Shown: positions 35,266 to 45,006, counted from the first letter of the stretch. The stretch is 64,000 bases of DNA from Alcaligenes pakistanensis (GCF_014652815.1 NZ_BMZN01000001.1:314866-378865), one strand, 5' to 3'. Made by a program: numbers and translations. Notes: generated by a model from the sequence alone, not told the origin.

Positions 35266-36162
35266 ATGTGGTTTAAGAATCTACGCATCTATCGTCTCTC
35301 CCCTGACTGGGTATGTTCCGCCGATGAGCTGGAAGAAGCTCTTGCCAAACACAGCTTTACACCTGGTTCCAGCCAGGAACCGCTGAGCCTGGGCTGGGTT
35401 AGCCCACGCGAGAACAACGCCCTGGTTCATGAAGTTAATGGTCAATATCTGATCGCGCTGCGCGCCGAAAAGAAGCTGCTGCCCACCACGGTGATCAATC
35501 AGGTCGCCCGTGAAAAGGCGCGTGATATCGAAGAGCAGCAGGGCTACAAACCCGGCCGCAAGCAAATGAAGGAAATCAAGGAACAGGTCATTGTTGACTT
35601 GATGCCTCGTGCCTTTGCCGTGTCCCGCGATACCCGTGTCTGGCTGGATACCCGCAACCACTGGCTGGCAATTGACGCAGCGGCCACTGCCAAGAGCGAT
35701 GAGGTCTTGGGTCTGCTGGCTAAGAGCGTGGAGCCCTTCCCCGTTCTGCCGCTGTACACCGAACAGTCTCCGGGCGCCGCCATGACCTCTTGGCTGGTTG
35801 ATCAGGAAGAGCTGGCCAACTTCACCGTGGACCAGGACACCGAACTGCGCTCTACCGGCGATAGCGGTGCCGCTGTGCGTTATGTGAAGCAAAGCGCGGA
35901 TATCGACGAAGTGCGCAAGCACGTCGAAGCCGGCAAGCAATGCACTCGCTTGGCGCTGACCTGGGCTGATCGCATCAGCTTTGTGCTGACCGATGCCCTG
36001 GACGTCAAACGCGTTGCTCCTCTGGATATCCTGACTGAAAAGCAGGATGTCACTGCCGTCAACGACGACGACATCTTTGATGCTGACATGACCCTGATGA
36101 CCGCCGAACTGGCCAAGATGATCAGTGATCTGGTCGAAGTGCTGGGCGGCGAACGCAAGTAA
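35266..36162 (+). CDS. rdgC: Recombination-associated protein RdgC
   Basis: A 298-residue DNA-binding protein that forms a ring-shaped dimer around duplex DNA and antagonises RecA. Typical parts are MWFKNLRIYRLSPDW at the start, GWVSPRENNALVHEVNGQYL, PTTVINQVAREKARDIEEQQ, GRKQMKEIKEQVIVDLMPRAF and RISFVLTDALDVKRVAPLDI. The ATG at 35266 is set by this conserved N-terminus. It is a single gene with its own region upstream. With recA disrupted nearby, the target of its control would be missing. Confidence 0.95.
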   Translation: MWFKNLRIYRLSPDWVCSADELEEALAKHSFTPGSSQEPLSLGWVSPRENNALVHEVNGQYLIALRAEKKLLPTTVINQVAREKARDIEEQQGYKPGRKQMKEIKEQVIVDLMPRAFAVSRDTRVWLDTRNHWLAIDAAATAKSDEVLGLLAKSVEPFPVLPLYTEQSPGAAMTSWLVDQEELANFTVDQDTELRSTGDSGAAVRYVKQSADIDEVRKHVEAGKQCTRLALTWADRISFVLTDALDVKRVAPLDILTEKQDVTAVNDDDIFDADMTLMTAELAKMISDLVEVLGGERK

Positions 36163-36199
36163 GACCTGGCCCAGACCGGATCTGGGCCTTAAACGCCCA

Positions 36200-37252
36200 T
36201 CAGGCCAGTTCCTGCTGAGCGGCGCGATACACACCGGGCGTCATTCCTGTCCAATGGCGGAAGGCCCGGTGAAATGTCGCTGGCGAACTGAACTTCAAGG
36301 CATACGCAATTTCAGCCAGCGACATATCCTTGCGCAGCAATTTGAAAATTGCCAAATCCCGGCGCAGCTCATCCTTAATACCTTGAAAAGACAGGCCCTC
36401 TTCGTGCAGCCTGCGTATCAAGGTGCGCGCTGACATATGCAGTTTTCCCGACACGTCCTGCAAGGTATAGCCCAGGTCTGTGTGCAAGATTTCGCGTACT
36501 TTCAAGCGTAAAGCGTGCTCGTGATACGAAGTGAAAATCCAGTCGCGCGGCGCTCGTTCCAAAAAAGCGCGGGCTTCCACCTGAGTACGTTGCGGTCGCA
36601 CCTGCCCCAATTCCACCCCGAACAAAATATGCGAATACGGGGCATCAAAACTGACTGAGGCCGGAAACAAGACGGAGTAGTCAGAGGCAAAAGCCGGTCG
36701 CGCAAAAGCGAACGCCACCTGCTGCACCGGCACCTCGCGCCCCATCAACCAGGACACAATGCCGTGCGTGAATTTCAGCATTAAGGCGTGCCCGAAACGA
36801 TGCACATAGGCGGCGGGATAACGCGGCACCAACTCAATGCCCAGCTCTCTGTCGGTACGAATCATGTTCAGGCTGAAATCATCCAGGAGCAGATTCCAGA
36901 ACTGGGTGAAGCGGTACAACGCCACATTAATGGAAGGTGCATCCCGCACCGTACGCACAATGTATTTCAAGGCTCCAGAACGGATAGGCCGCGTCCAGAA
37001 GCCCATCATTTCATCCCCCGTCTTCTTAGCGCTTTCCTGATACAGGCGCACCAGCTGATCGCGCGTCAAGCGAGCCCCAGGACGATCAATAAAATCTTTC
37101 ACGATTCCTGCTTGTTTCAAGCAGTGATCCAGCACCTCTTCGGAGTAGCTGGTGCGCAAACTCTGAAACCAGTCCTGCACCAGATCCAGTGCCACAGTGG
37201 CGGTATGGGCCGCATCGACAGGAACCGGCAAGGTGCCGGATGCGGCATTCAT
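36200..37252 (-). CDS. AraC-family transcriptional regulator
   Basis: A 350-residue regulator with an N-terminal arabinose-binding-type domain common among AraC regulators of lipid and acid catabolism (GDEMMGFWTRPIRSGALKYIVRTV, NLLLDDFSLNMIRTDREL) and a C-terminal AraC double helix-turn-helix (LQDVSGKLHMSARTLIRRLHEEG and LAEIAYALKFSSPATFHRAFRHWTG). It is divergent from the acyl-CoA ligase gene across 113 bp, which makes it the likely activator of that cassette. MmsR, the AraC regulator of mmsAB in Pseudomonas aeruginosa, has a comparable relation to its targets. Confidence 0.9.
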   Translation of the reverse strand: MNAASGTLPVPVDAAHTATVALDLVQDWFQSLRTSYSEEVLDHCLKQAGIVKDFIDRPGARLTRDQLVRLYQESAKKTGDEMMGFWTRPIRSGALKYIVRTVRDAPSINVALYRFTQFWNLLLDDFSLNMIRTDRELGIELVPRYPAAYVHRFGHALMLKFTHGIVSWLMGREVPVQQVAFAFARPAFASDYSVLFPASVSFDAPYSHILFGVELGQVRPQRTQVEARAFLERAPRDWIFTSYHEHALRLKVREILHTDLGYTLQDVSGKLHMSARTLIRRLHEEGLSFQGIKDELRRDLAIFKLLRKDMSLAEIAYALKFSSPATFHRAFRHWTGMTPGVYRAAQQELA

Positions 37253-37365
37253 TTTCCACGCTCTTCAAAGATTGTCACTTTTTGCATATCCAGCGTCAGT
37301 ATTGGGTATTGGGTCAGGTGCTAAACCATCCTATGCTGACAAGCATAATACAAGGAGACATCACC

Positions 37366-38973
37366 ATGTTAGGCACTGGAAATATGATGCATATGCCCTT
37401 GCTCATCAGTTCCATTCTCTCCCACGCCGTAGAGAATAACCCTGAGCAGGAGATTGTTACCGCTTTGGATAATGGCGATCTTCATCGCTACAGCTATCTT
37501 GAATTTGCCCACCGGGTTCAGGATCTAGCCCTGGGATTGCAACAGCATAAGTTGCAAACCGGCGAGCGCGTGGCGACTTTGGCATGGAACACCTACCGTC
37601 ATCTGGAAATTTACTACGCCACCTCGGGCATAGGTCTGGTGTGCCACACCGTCAATCCCCGCCTGACGCGCGAGCAAATTGCCTTCATCATTAATGACGC
37701 GCAAGACACGGTGATGTTCTACGACGAACATTTCAATGAGCTGGTGATGTATCTGCAAAACCAGTGCCCCACCGTCAAGCACTGGGTGCGTATGGGCAGC
37801 CAAACCCAAGGCCCCTTGGCTGACGAGTATGAAAGCTGGCTGGGCAATGACACAGCCGGTTTTGAATGGCCCGTGTTCGATGAAAACACGGCTAGTGGCC
37901 TGTGCTATACCTCCGGCACCACGGGCGAGCCCAAAGGCGCCTTGTACTCCCACCGCTCCACCCTCTTGCATGCCTATGCCTCGGCCCATCCCAATGCACT
38001 GTGCATTGCCAGCTCGGATGCTGTCATGCCTTTGGTTCCCATGTTCCACGTCAACGCCTGGGGCCTGCCTTATTCAAGCCTGATGTCCGGTGCCAAAATT
38101 GTGCTGCCGGGCGCCAACCTGCAAGGCGACCGTATTTACTCGCTATGTGAGCGCGCTGGCGTCACCTTGTCCGCCGGTGTGCCCACCATCTGGAAAACCG
38201 TACTTGATTACGCCACAGCCAAGGGCCAGTCGTTCAGTACATTGGGCCGTATCTTGATTGGTGGTTCGGCGTGCCCACCCAATATGATTGCTGCCTGGGC
38301 GTCCTACGGCATTTCTGTGCGCCACGCCTGGGGCATGACGGAGACCTCGCCCTTGGGCACGGTCTGCCAGTTGCTACCCAAACATCAGGCTCTGCCTGAA
38401 GCGCAGAAACAGCATGTCTTGGCCTCACAAGGGCGTGCCCTGTTCGGTGCTCGTCTGAAAACCATAGATGACGAAGGCAATACCTTGCCGCGCGACGGCA
38501 AGAGCAGCGGCCACCTGCTGATTCAGGGCAACTGGATTATGGACCGCTATTACGGCAAGCCCGACCTGGCCAGCGAAAACGGCTGGTTCCGCACCGGCGA
38601 TGTGGGCTCTATCGACACAGATGGCTACGTCTACATTACCGACCGCAGCAAAGATGTCATCAAATCCGGGGGTGAGTGGATCTCCTCGATTGAGATCGAG
38701 AACATCGCCATGGAAGAACCTTTAGTCGAGCTGGCCGCCTGCATTGCCCAGGCTGACGACAAATGGGGCGAGCGCCCGGTGCTGTTTGTCGTTCCACGCG
38801 AGGGAGCCGATCTGGATGAGGCCCATATGCTGGAGCGCTATCAGGACCGCGTCACCCGCTGGTCCGTCCCCGACAAAGTTATTTTCATCGACCAGATGCC
38901 CATGACGGCCACTGGCAAAATTCAAAAAATGGCACTGCGCAAAATGCTGGCGGATCAAACAGATCTAAGCTGA
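37366..38973 (+). CDS. Acyl-CoA synthetase (AMP-forming ligase)
   Basis: A 535-residue ANL-superfamily enzyme activating a carboxylic acid to its CoA ester. Motifs: P-loop YTSGTTGEPKGALYSH, HVNAWGLPYSSLMSGA, RHAWGMTETSPLGT, GWFRTGDVGSIDTDGYVYITDRS and the catalytic-lysine region TATGKIQKMALRKML. The class holds medium/long-chain fatty acyl (AlkK-like) and 3-(methylthio)propionyl-CoA ligases; specificity is not settled here. The ATG at 37366 has AAGGAG 8 nt upstream; longer frames overlap the AraC gene and are discarded. First gene of a five-gene set. Confidence 0.9.
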   Translation: MLGTGNMMHMPLLISSILSHAVENNPEQEIVTALDNGDLHRYSYLEFAHRVQDLALGLQQHKLQTGERVATLAWNTYRHLEIYYATSGIGLVCHTVNPRLTREQIAFIINDAQDTVMFYDEHFNELVMYLQNQCPTVKHWVRMGSQTQGPLADEYESWLGNDTAGFEWPVFDENTASGLCYTSGTTGEPKGALYSHRSTLLHAYASAHPNALCIASSDAVMPLVPMFHVNAWGLPYSSLMSGAKIVLPGANLQGDRIYSLCERAGVTLSAGVPTIWKTVLDYATAKGQSFSTLGRILIGGSACPPNMIAAWASYGISVRHAWGMTETSPLGTVCQLLPKHQALPEAQKQHVLASQGRALFGARLKTIDDEGNTLPRDGKSSGHLLIQGNWIMDRYYGKPDLASENGWFRTGDVGSIDTDGYVYITDRSKDVIKSGGEWISSIEIENIAMEEPLVELAACIAQADDKWGERPVLFVVPREGADLDEAHMLERYQDRVTRWSVPDKVIFIDQMPMTATGKIQKMALRKMLADQTDLS

Positions 38974-39015
38974 TTGCACTGCAGCCCTCGTCTTTACGTA
39001 ACACAAGGAGTTTTT

Positions 39016-39810
39016 ATGGCCGCCCCTTTCCTGCTCGCCACCGAGTTAGACAATATCGGAATTGTCACGCTGAACAAGGCGCACAAGCGCAACGCACTGG
39101 ATGAAGATGCCATTGCTGAAATTGATGCGTACTTCTCCAATATTCCCGAGCACATCCGGGTCATTCTGATGAAGGCAGAAGGCGACCACTTTTGCGCGGG
39201 CCTGGACCTGAAAGAGCACCATGACAAAGAGCGCGGTGCCGTCGACTTTCTGCGCGTCTGCCAAAGCTGGCACCGTGCTTTTGACAAGATCGAACACGGC
39301 GGCATCCCCGTCATTGCCTGCCTGCAAGGTGCGGTGGTCGGTGGTGGTCTGGAACTGGCTAGTGCTGCTCATATTCGCGTGGCAGATAGCGGCACGTTCT
39401 TTGCCCTGCCTGAAGGCACACGCGGCATCTTTACCGGTGGTGGCGCGACAGTGCGTACCGCCAAGATCATCTCCCCCAACCGCATGATTGAACTGATGCT
39501 GACCGGCCGGGTGCTGGACGCCGTGGAGGGAGAACGACTGGGGCTGGCGCACTACGTGTGCAACAACGAAGCCAACCCCAAAACAGCCTATGAGCTGAGC
39601 CTGGAATTGGCCCAGCGCATTGCAGGCAATGCCCTTTTGTCGAACTACGCCATTGTCAGCTCGATCAGCCGCATTGCCGATATGTCTGCCACCGACGGTC
39701 TTTTCGCCGAGGGTTTGATGGCAGCCGTAGTACAAACCGGGCGGGATGTGCAGGACCGCTTGGGCGAGTTCGTTAATAAAAAAGCTCATAAAGTGAAGCC
39801 GACCAAATAA
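39016..39810 (+). CDS. Enoyl-CoA hydratase/isomerase (crotonase) family protein
   Basis: A 264-residue crotonase-fold enzyme. The oxyanion-hole segments FCAGLDLKEH and AVVGGGLELASAAHIRVAD are present, and the LPEGTRGIFTGGGATVRTAKII region shapes the active site. The usual catalytic Glu pair is not clearly matched: GLEL supplies one, while the position in ALPEGTRGIF supplies the other. Alternatives are hydratase, isomerase or thioester hydrolase. AAGGAG precedes the ATG at 39016. It lies 42 bp after the ligase gene, so it likely acts on the CoA ester that enzyme makes. Confidence 0.87.
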   Translation: MAAPFLLATELDNIGIVTLNKAHKRNALDEDAIAEIDAYFSNIPEHIRVILMKAEGDHFCAGLDLKEHHDKERGAVDFLRVCQSWHRAFDKIEHGGIPVIACLQGAVVGGGLELASAAHIRVADSGTFFALPEGTRGIFTGGGATVRTAKIISPNRMIELMLTGRVLDAVEGERLGLAHYVCNNEANPKTAYELSLELAQRIAGNALLSNYAIVSSISRIADMSATDGLFAEGLMAAVVQTGRDVQDRLGEFVNKKAHKVKPTK

Positions 39811-39861
39811 TATCGGCCAGGCGGACATGGGCAGTAATCACAACAATACGGAGACAAAACC

Positions 39862-40179
39862 ATGCTGTCGCAACAAGAGTTAAGCCGGGCCCTGTCCGGA
39901 CTACAGGAATATGAACAACTCAAGTCGCAGCGTCGGCGTCTGGCATTTGCCTGCGCCGGCATCTGCCTGGGGCTGACTGGCCTGTTTATCGTGACGGCTA
40001 TTTTCTGGCCCAGCGTTTTGACCCATAACCTGGGCAGTGGAGGAGCTGTCAACACAGGCATGGTGTACGGGATAGGACTGATTTTTGTGTCCTGGTTATT
40101 AACTGGCGTCTATATCCATGTCGCCAACACCCGCTTTGACCCGCTGTGCGAGCGAGTACTGGCGAAGGTGCGCGCATGA
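39862..40179 (+). CDS. DUF485-family small membrane protein, partner of the symporter
   Basis: A 105-residue protein with two helices (RLAFACAGICLGLTGLFIVTAIF and MVYGIGLIFVSWLLTGVYIHVA) separated by a short loop and capped by FDPLCERVLAKVRA. It belongs to the DUF485 family (YjcH), which is almost always encoded just before ActP-type sodium:solute symporters. The stop overlaps the symporter ATG (ATGA). It likely assists or regulates that transporter; the biochemical role is unknown. Confidence 0.88.
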   Translation: MLSQQELSRALSGLQEYEQLKSQRRRLAFACAGICLGLTGLFIVTAIFWPSVLTHNLGSGGAVNTGMVYGIGLIFVSWLLTGVYIHVANTRFDPLCERVLAKVRA

Positions 40180-41744
40180 ATACACAAGCCATTCTGATCT
40201 TTGCGGCCTTTGTCCTGGTTACCTTGGGCATCACTTACTGGGCCTCGTCACGCACTCGTTCCAGTTCGGACTTCTACACCGCGGGCGGTGGCATTACCGG
40301 CACTCAAAATGGCCTGGCCATTGTGGGTGACTATATGTCTGCCGCCACCTTGCTGGGTATTTCATCCCTGGCCTTTACTAACGGCTTTGACTCGCTGCTG
40401 TATGCGGTTTGCGCTTTTATGGGCTGGCCGATCATCATGTTCCTGATTGCCGAGCGTTTGCGCAATCTGGGCCGCTACACCTTGAGCGATATCGTCTCTT
40501 ACCGACTGGACGAGCGCAGCACGCGCATCTTTACCGCCATCAGCTCGCTGACGGTGGTCCTGTTCTACCTGATCGTGCAAATGGTGGGCGCAGGTCAACT
40601 GGTGCAACTGCTGTTCGGCATCGACTACACCTATGCCGTAGTCGCTGTGGGCTTGCTCATGATGGTGTACGTGGTGGTGGGCGGTATGGTCGCCACAACC
40701 TGGGTACAGATCATCAAGGCCATTTTGATGATGGGTAACGGCTTTTTGATGGCTGGCCTGGCCCTGTATTACTTCAACTTCGACTTTTCAGCCCTGGTCA
40801 GCGCCGCTGCCGAGCATCATCAGGCTGGTGAAGCGATGAAAGGCCCCTGGAAGCTGATGGCTGATCCCTTCTCGGGTCTGTCTTTGGCCGTGTCGCTGGT
40901 GTTTGGTATTGCGGGCCTGCCGCACATCATGATGCGCTTTTTCACGGTACCGGATGCTCGCGCAGCTCGTAAATCGGTTTTTGTGGCAACGGGTTTGATG
41001 GGCGTGTTCTTTGTGGTGATCTGCTTTTTGGGTCTGAGCGCCATGGCGATTCTGCCCAAGTTCCCCGAGTTCTACGTGGACGGCAAGGTTGGCGGCATGG
41101 TATTGGGTGGTTCCAATATGCCCATCATGCATCTGGCAACAGCGTTAGGTGGCAACCTCTTGTTTGGATTGCTGGCTGCCGTATCCTTTGCCACGATTCT
41201 GGCCGTGGTCAGTGGCCTGACGCTGGCCGGTGCCTCCGCCGTGGCTCATGACCTGTACGCTAAAGTTATTCGTCGCGACGATGTCACCCCTTCCCAGGCA
41301 ATGCGCGTCAACCGTCTGGCTTCTATCGGCATCGGTTTTGTGGCCATTTTCCTGGGCTTGCTATTCCGTGACCAGAACGTTGCCTTCCTGGTGGCCTTGG
41401 CCTTCAGTATTGCGGCATCGGCCAACTTCCCTGTGTTGCTGATGTCCATGTACTGCCGTGATGTCACCACCCGTGGCATTATTTTCGGTGGCATGGCCGG
41501 TCTGCTGGTTGCACTGGGCCTGGTCATTCTCTCGCCCGCCGTGTGGGTACGCATTCTGGGCTTTTCCGAGGCCATCTTCCCTTATGACTTCCCAACCTTG
41601 ATTTCCATGCCTTTGGCATTTATCACGATTTATCTTGTTTCGAAACTGGACCGCAGCAGCCGGGCCAGCCAAGACCGCGCCGGGTTTGATGCCCAGCAAG
41701 TCCGGGCTGAGACCGCGGTAGGTATTGCGGCCGTCTCTCACTGA
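40176..41744 (+). CDS. Sodium:solute symporter (ActP-like)
   Basis: A 522-residue transporter of about 13 helices. ActP-type marks are SSDFYTAGGGITGTQNGLAIVGDYMSAATLLG (split over residues 26-57), PHIMMRFFTVPDARAARKS and NFPVLLMSMYCRDVTTRG. ActP-type members take up acetate and other short monocarboxylates; here genomic context argues for uptake of the acid used by the adjacent CoA ligase. The ATG at 40176 overlaps the DUF485 stop, and the frame-open extension before it is discarded. Confidence 0.9.
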   Translation: MNTQAILIFAAFVLVTLGITYWASSRTRSSSDFYTAGGGITGTQNGLAIVGDYMSAATLLGISSLAFTNGFDSLLYAVCAFMGWPIIMFLIAERLRNLGRYTLSDIVSYRLDERSTRIFTAISSLTVVLFYLIVQMVGAGQLVQLLFGIDYTYAVVAVGLLMMVYVVVGGMVATTWVQIIKAILMMGNGFLMAGLALYYFNFDFSALVSAAAEHHQAGEAMKGPWKLMADPFSGLSLAVSLVFGIAGLPHIMMRFFTVPDARAARKSVFVATGLMGVFFVVICFLGLSAMAILPKFPEFYVDGKVGGMVLGGSNMPIMHLATALGGNLLFGLLAAVSFATILAVVSGLTLAGASAVAHDLYAKVIRRDDVTPSQAMRVNRLASIGIGFVAIFLGLLFRDQNVAFLVALAFSIAASANFPVLLMSMYCRDVTTRGIIFGGMAGLLVALGLVILSPAVWVRILGFSEAIFPYDFPTLISMPLAFITIYLVSKLDRSSRASQDRAGFDAQQVRAETAVGIAAVSH

Positions 41745-41822
41745 GTACTTGGTACTCTGGCGGTAGTCCAGCCTGATCGGGCTACCGCCCTTGTTTTAAT
41801 TCATTCCAGCAGGAGCATCACC

Positions 41823-43343
41823 ATGACAGAGTCAAACACCCCCGACATCGCTCACTACATCGGAGGTGGCCAGCAGGCTGGCACCGGTACACGCACTCAG
41901 CCGGTGTATAACCCCGCCACGGGCCAAGTCAGTGCCAAGGTCAAACTGGGCAACCAGCAAGATATTGATGCCGCTGTCGCCAGCGCCCAGGCCGCTTTCC
42001 CCGCATGGGCCGATACCCCACCGCTGCGCCGTGCCCGCGTACTGTTCAACTTTTTAGCCTTGCTCAACGAGAACAAGGAAAAGCTGGCAGCCATGATTAC
42101 GGCCGAACACGGCAAGGTTCTGTCGGATGCTCTGGGTGAAGTCACACGCGGAATTGAGATTGTTGAGTTTGCTTGCGGCATTCCCCAGCTGCTTAAGGGT
42201 GATTACACCGAACAAGTCAGCACCAATATTGACAACTGGACAATGCGTCAGCCTCTGGGTGTCGTGGCGGGCATTACGCCCTTTAACTTCCCCGTCATGG
42301 TGCCTATGTGGATGTTCCCGGTTGCGATTGCGGCTGGCAATACCTTTGTCCTTAAGCCCAGCCCCATTGATCCAAGCCCCAGCCTGTACATGGCCGAGCT
42401 GTTGAAACAAGCCGGGCTGCCTGACGGGGTGTTCAACGTAGTGCAAGGCGATAAAGATGCTGTTGAAGCCTTGGTGAACCACCCCGATATTCAAGCGGTT
42501 TCCTTTGTAGGCTCCACCCCGATTGCCAATCGTATTTACGAGATGGGCGCAACCGGCGGCAAACGCGTGCAAGCCTTGGGCGGTGCCAAGAACCACCTGG
42601 TAGTGATGCCAGACGCCGATCTGGACCTGACCGTCGACGCTTTGATCGGTGCGGCTTACGGCTCCGCTGGCGAGCGTTGCATGGCAATTTCGGTAGCTGT
42701 GTTGGTGGGCGATTCGGCTGATCGCATCTTGCCTGCATTGCAAGAGCGCACCCGTTCCCTGAAGATTCTAAATGGCACCAATGCCGCTGCGGAAATGGGC
42801 CCTATCGTTACGCCCCAGGCGCGAGAACGCATCAGTGGCTGCATCGACAAAGGCGTAGAAGAAGGCGCCACGCTGCTGGTAGATGGCCGCAACTTTGATG
42901 GTGCCAAGGCCGGTGAAGGTTGCAAGGACGGCTTCTGGATGGGCGGCACCCTGTTCGACCACGTCACTCCGGATATGAGCGTGTACCAGGACGAGATTTT
43001 TGGCCCTGTACTGTGCTGCGTACGCGTACCCGATCTGGCCAGTGCCATTGAGCTGATCAACAAGCATCAGTTCGGTAACGGTGTCGCTTGCTTTACCAGC
43101 GACGGCAATGTGGCCCGCGAATTTGGCCGCCGCATCCATGTCGGTATGGTTGGTATTAACGTGCCGATTCCCGTGCCTATGGCCTGGCACGGTTTTGGTG
43201 GCTGGAAGAAGAGCCTGTTTGGCGATATGCACGCCTACGGTGAAGAAGGCGTGCGTTTCTACACACGTCAGAAATCCATCATGCAGCGTTGGCCGGAGAG
43301 CATTAGCAAGGGCGCAGAATTTGCCATGCCTACGTCCAAGTAA
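41823..43343 (+). CDS. mmsA: CoA-acylating (methyl)malonate-semialdehyde dehydrogenase
   Basis: A 506-residue aldehyde dehydrogenase that oxidises methylmalonate or malonate semialdehyde to propionyl- or acetyl-CoA with release of CO2. The catalytic Cys is C286 in [14 protein letters not shown]; other parts are [33 protein letters not shown] and [24 protein letters not shown] lies 7 nt before the ATG. It closes the cassette, and its chemistry points to breakdown of valine, propionate or 3-hydroxypropionate-type intermediates. No 3-hydroxyacid dehydrogenase (mmsB) is next to it. Confidence 0.93.
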   Translation: MTESNTPDIAHYIGGGQQAGTGTRTQPVYNPATGQVSAKVKLGNQQDIDAAVASAQAAFPAWADTPPLRRARVLFNFLALLNENKEKLAAMITAEHGKVLSDALGEVTRGIEIVEFACGIPQLLKGDYTEQVSTNIDNWTMRQPLGVVAGITPFNFPVMVPMWMFPVAIAAGNTFVLKPSPIDPSPSLYMAELLKQAGLPDGVFNVVQGDKDAVEALVNHPDIQAVSFVGSTPIANRIYEMGATGGKRVQALGGAKNHLVVMPDADLDLTVDALIGAAYGSAGERCMAISVAVLVGDSADRILPALQERTRSLKILNGTNAAAEMGPIVTPQARERISGCIDKGVEEGATLLVDGRNFDGAKAGEGCKDGFWMGGTLFDHVTPDMSVYQDEIFGPVLCCVRVPDLASAIELINKHQFGNGVACFTSDGNVAREFGRRIHVGMVGINVPIPVPMAWHGFGGWKKSLFGDMHAYGEEGVRFYTRQKSIMQRWPESISKGAEFAMPTSK

Positions 43344-43460
43344 CAGCAGGTCTGTCGGGCTGAATCCCCCTTAACAGGGCAATCTTTCAGCTCGGAGCGG
43401 CAACTTCAAGCCTGCACACATCCCTGACTTGAAAAACGCTTTTTTGAAAGACAAAAAAAA

Positions 43461-43489
43461 GGGGCTCTGATTCAGAGCCCCGGTTTTTT
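43461..43489. terminator. Bidirectional terminator between mmsA and pyrB
   Basis: GGGGCTCTGA and TCAGAGCCCC form a 10-bp perfect inverted repeat around a single base (in practice an 8-bp stem with a small loop). It is followed by GGTTTTTT on the plus strand and by eight T on the minus strand (43453-43460). It lies about 117 bp after mmsA and 38 bp after pyrB, so it can serve both converging genes. Confidence 0.85.
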
Positions 43490-43526
43490 AATGCTGATAC
43501 GTACCCAATGCTAGGGCGTACTCAGA

Positions 43527-44822
43527 TTAATACATGCCGTGAAAAACCGCATCCTCAGGGCCAATATGTGACGGTGGGTCCCAAGTCACATCGCGCATGG
43601 AATGCTGCACCAGCGTTTCCACACCCAGCAGCACGGCAAAGATAGCCATGCGCACCGGAATCCCATTATCAGCCTGACGGAAAATCGCCAGGCGCGGATC
43701 GTGGTTCAAGTCCACGCTCAGGTCATGAGCACCTTCACGGCTATCGCGTGGCAGTGGGTGCATCACAATCACATCAGGGCCGCAGCAGCGGTCAATAATC
43801 GCTTTATTGACTTGGAAGTCTGCCGTGAAGCTGCCGTCCTGCCCTTCTTCAAAACGTTCTTTTTGTACACGCGTGGCATAAATCACATCCACGCCGGGCA
43901 GACCTTTTTCCAAGGAAGTGGTTTGCTCGATGACATGCTTTCCTTGCTTGGCGACTTGCTCCACAATGTGTTCGGGCATTTCCAGGCCGGGAGGCGCAAT
44001 CAGCGTAAATTTCAGGCCACGGTACATGCCCAGCAGCTTGATCAAGGAGTGCACAGTACGGCCGTATTTCAAGTCACCCACCAGGGCGATGTGCGCGCCA
44101 TCCAGCAGCTTGCCCAGACGGGAGAACTCAGTGCTGATGGTGTAGAGATCCAGCAAAGCCTGGCTAGGGTGCTCACCCGCACCGTCCCCACCATTGACCA
44201 CGGGAATATTAGTGGCACGCGCAAACTCCGCGACGGAACCTTGCTCGGGGTGACGAATCACCATGGCATCCACATAACCACTCATCACACGGCTGGTGTC
44301 GTAAATGGACTCGCCTTTGGCCATGGAAGAGAAGGTAAAACCGGTGGTGTCACATACCGAACCACCCAGGCGGCAGAAGGCCGAACCAAAGCTGACGCGA
44401 GTCCGGGTGGAGGCTTCAAAAAACAGGTTACCCAGCACAGCACCTTCCAGCACGCGCGACACTTTTTGGCGACGAGCGATAGGCTGCATGATGTCGGCCA
44501 GACTGCACAGCTCTTCCACAGTTTCACGGGTGAACTGGTCGACGGACAAAAGCTGATGCTTGCCGCCGGTAGCAATACGGTCACGCAATGGGCCAGACTG
44601 TGCGCTTTGCGCATACTTACTCAGCAAAGCCTCGTTTTCCACGATTTCCGTGACAAAACGCTGCACCACTTCAGGCATGGCACGCGACTCCAAAGAGCCT
44701 TCAGGCAACAGCCAAGTATCCAGTGCACGACGCTTGACTCCAATACGCGCCGCAAAAACGTCACGAGTCAGGTTCAGGCGACGCATTGCATCACGCAAAA
44801 AAACTTGTTGGGAGACGGCCAT
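43527..44822 (-). CDS. pyrB: Aspartate carbamoyltransferase, long form with N-terminal extension
   Basis: A 431-residue enzyme joining carbamoyl phosphate and aspartate in pyrimidine synthesis. Residues about 85-400 contain the catalytic fold: FFEASTRTRVSFGSAF (carbamoyl-phosphate site, STRTR 138-142), VIRHPEQGS, HPSQALLDLYTI and VMHPLPRDSREGAHDL. The first 75 residues are extra: they include LRDAMRRLNLTRDVFAARIGVKRRALDTW, which looks like a small helix-turn-helix. Standard ATCases have about 310 residues; this long form is known in several Burkholderiales. No pyrI regulatory subunit or pyrC is adjacent. The N-terminal domain's job is not known. Confidence 0.92.
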   Translation of the reverse strand: MAVSQQVFLRDAMRRLNLTRDVFAARIGVKRRALDTWLLPEGSLESRAMPEVVQRFVTEIVENEALLSKYAQSAQSGPLRDRIATGGKHQLLSVDQFTRETVEELCSLADIMQPIARRQKVSRVLEGAVLGNLFFEASTRTRVSFGSAFCRLGGSVCDTTGFTFSSMAKGESIYDTSRVMSGYVDAMVIRHPEQGSVAEFARATNIPVVNGGDGAGEHPSQALLDLYTISTEFSRLGKLLDGAHIALVGDLKYGRTVHSLIKLLGMYRGLKFTLIAPPGLEMPEHIVEQVAKQGKHVIEQTTSLEKGLPGVDVIYATRVQKERFEEGQDGSFTADFQVNKAIIDRCCGPDVIVMHPLPRDSREGAHDLSVDLNHDPRLAIFRQADNGIPVRMAIFAVLLGVETLVQHSMRDVTWDPPSHIGPEDAVFHGMY

Positions 44823-45006
44823 ATCAGCTCTCGCTTATGAAATATACGCAATGCGCACATTTTAAGACTATGGCCGATAAAAAAGCGAGAGGGAATGTAG
44901 GCTATTGCAGAAAATACAACGACACACTGCGCAAGGCGCACGCTACTTACAAAGAGGCCACACGTATAAGCCTACCGTGCGGCACGATGTAGTCAGCTAA
45001 TACGCC

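Noticed and set aside
35281..36234. Minus-strand open frame opposite rdgC
   Set aside because: Shadow of rdgC; no Shine-Dalgarno or domain.
43602..44840. Plus-strand open frame opposite pyrB
   Set aside because: pyrB is unmistakable on the minus strand; the antisense product is low in hydrophobic core and lacks motifs.
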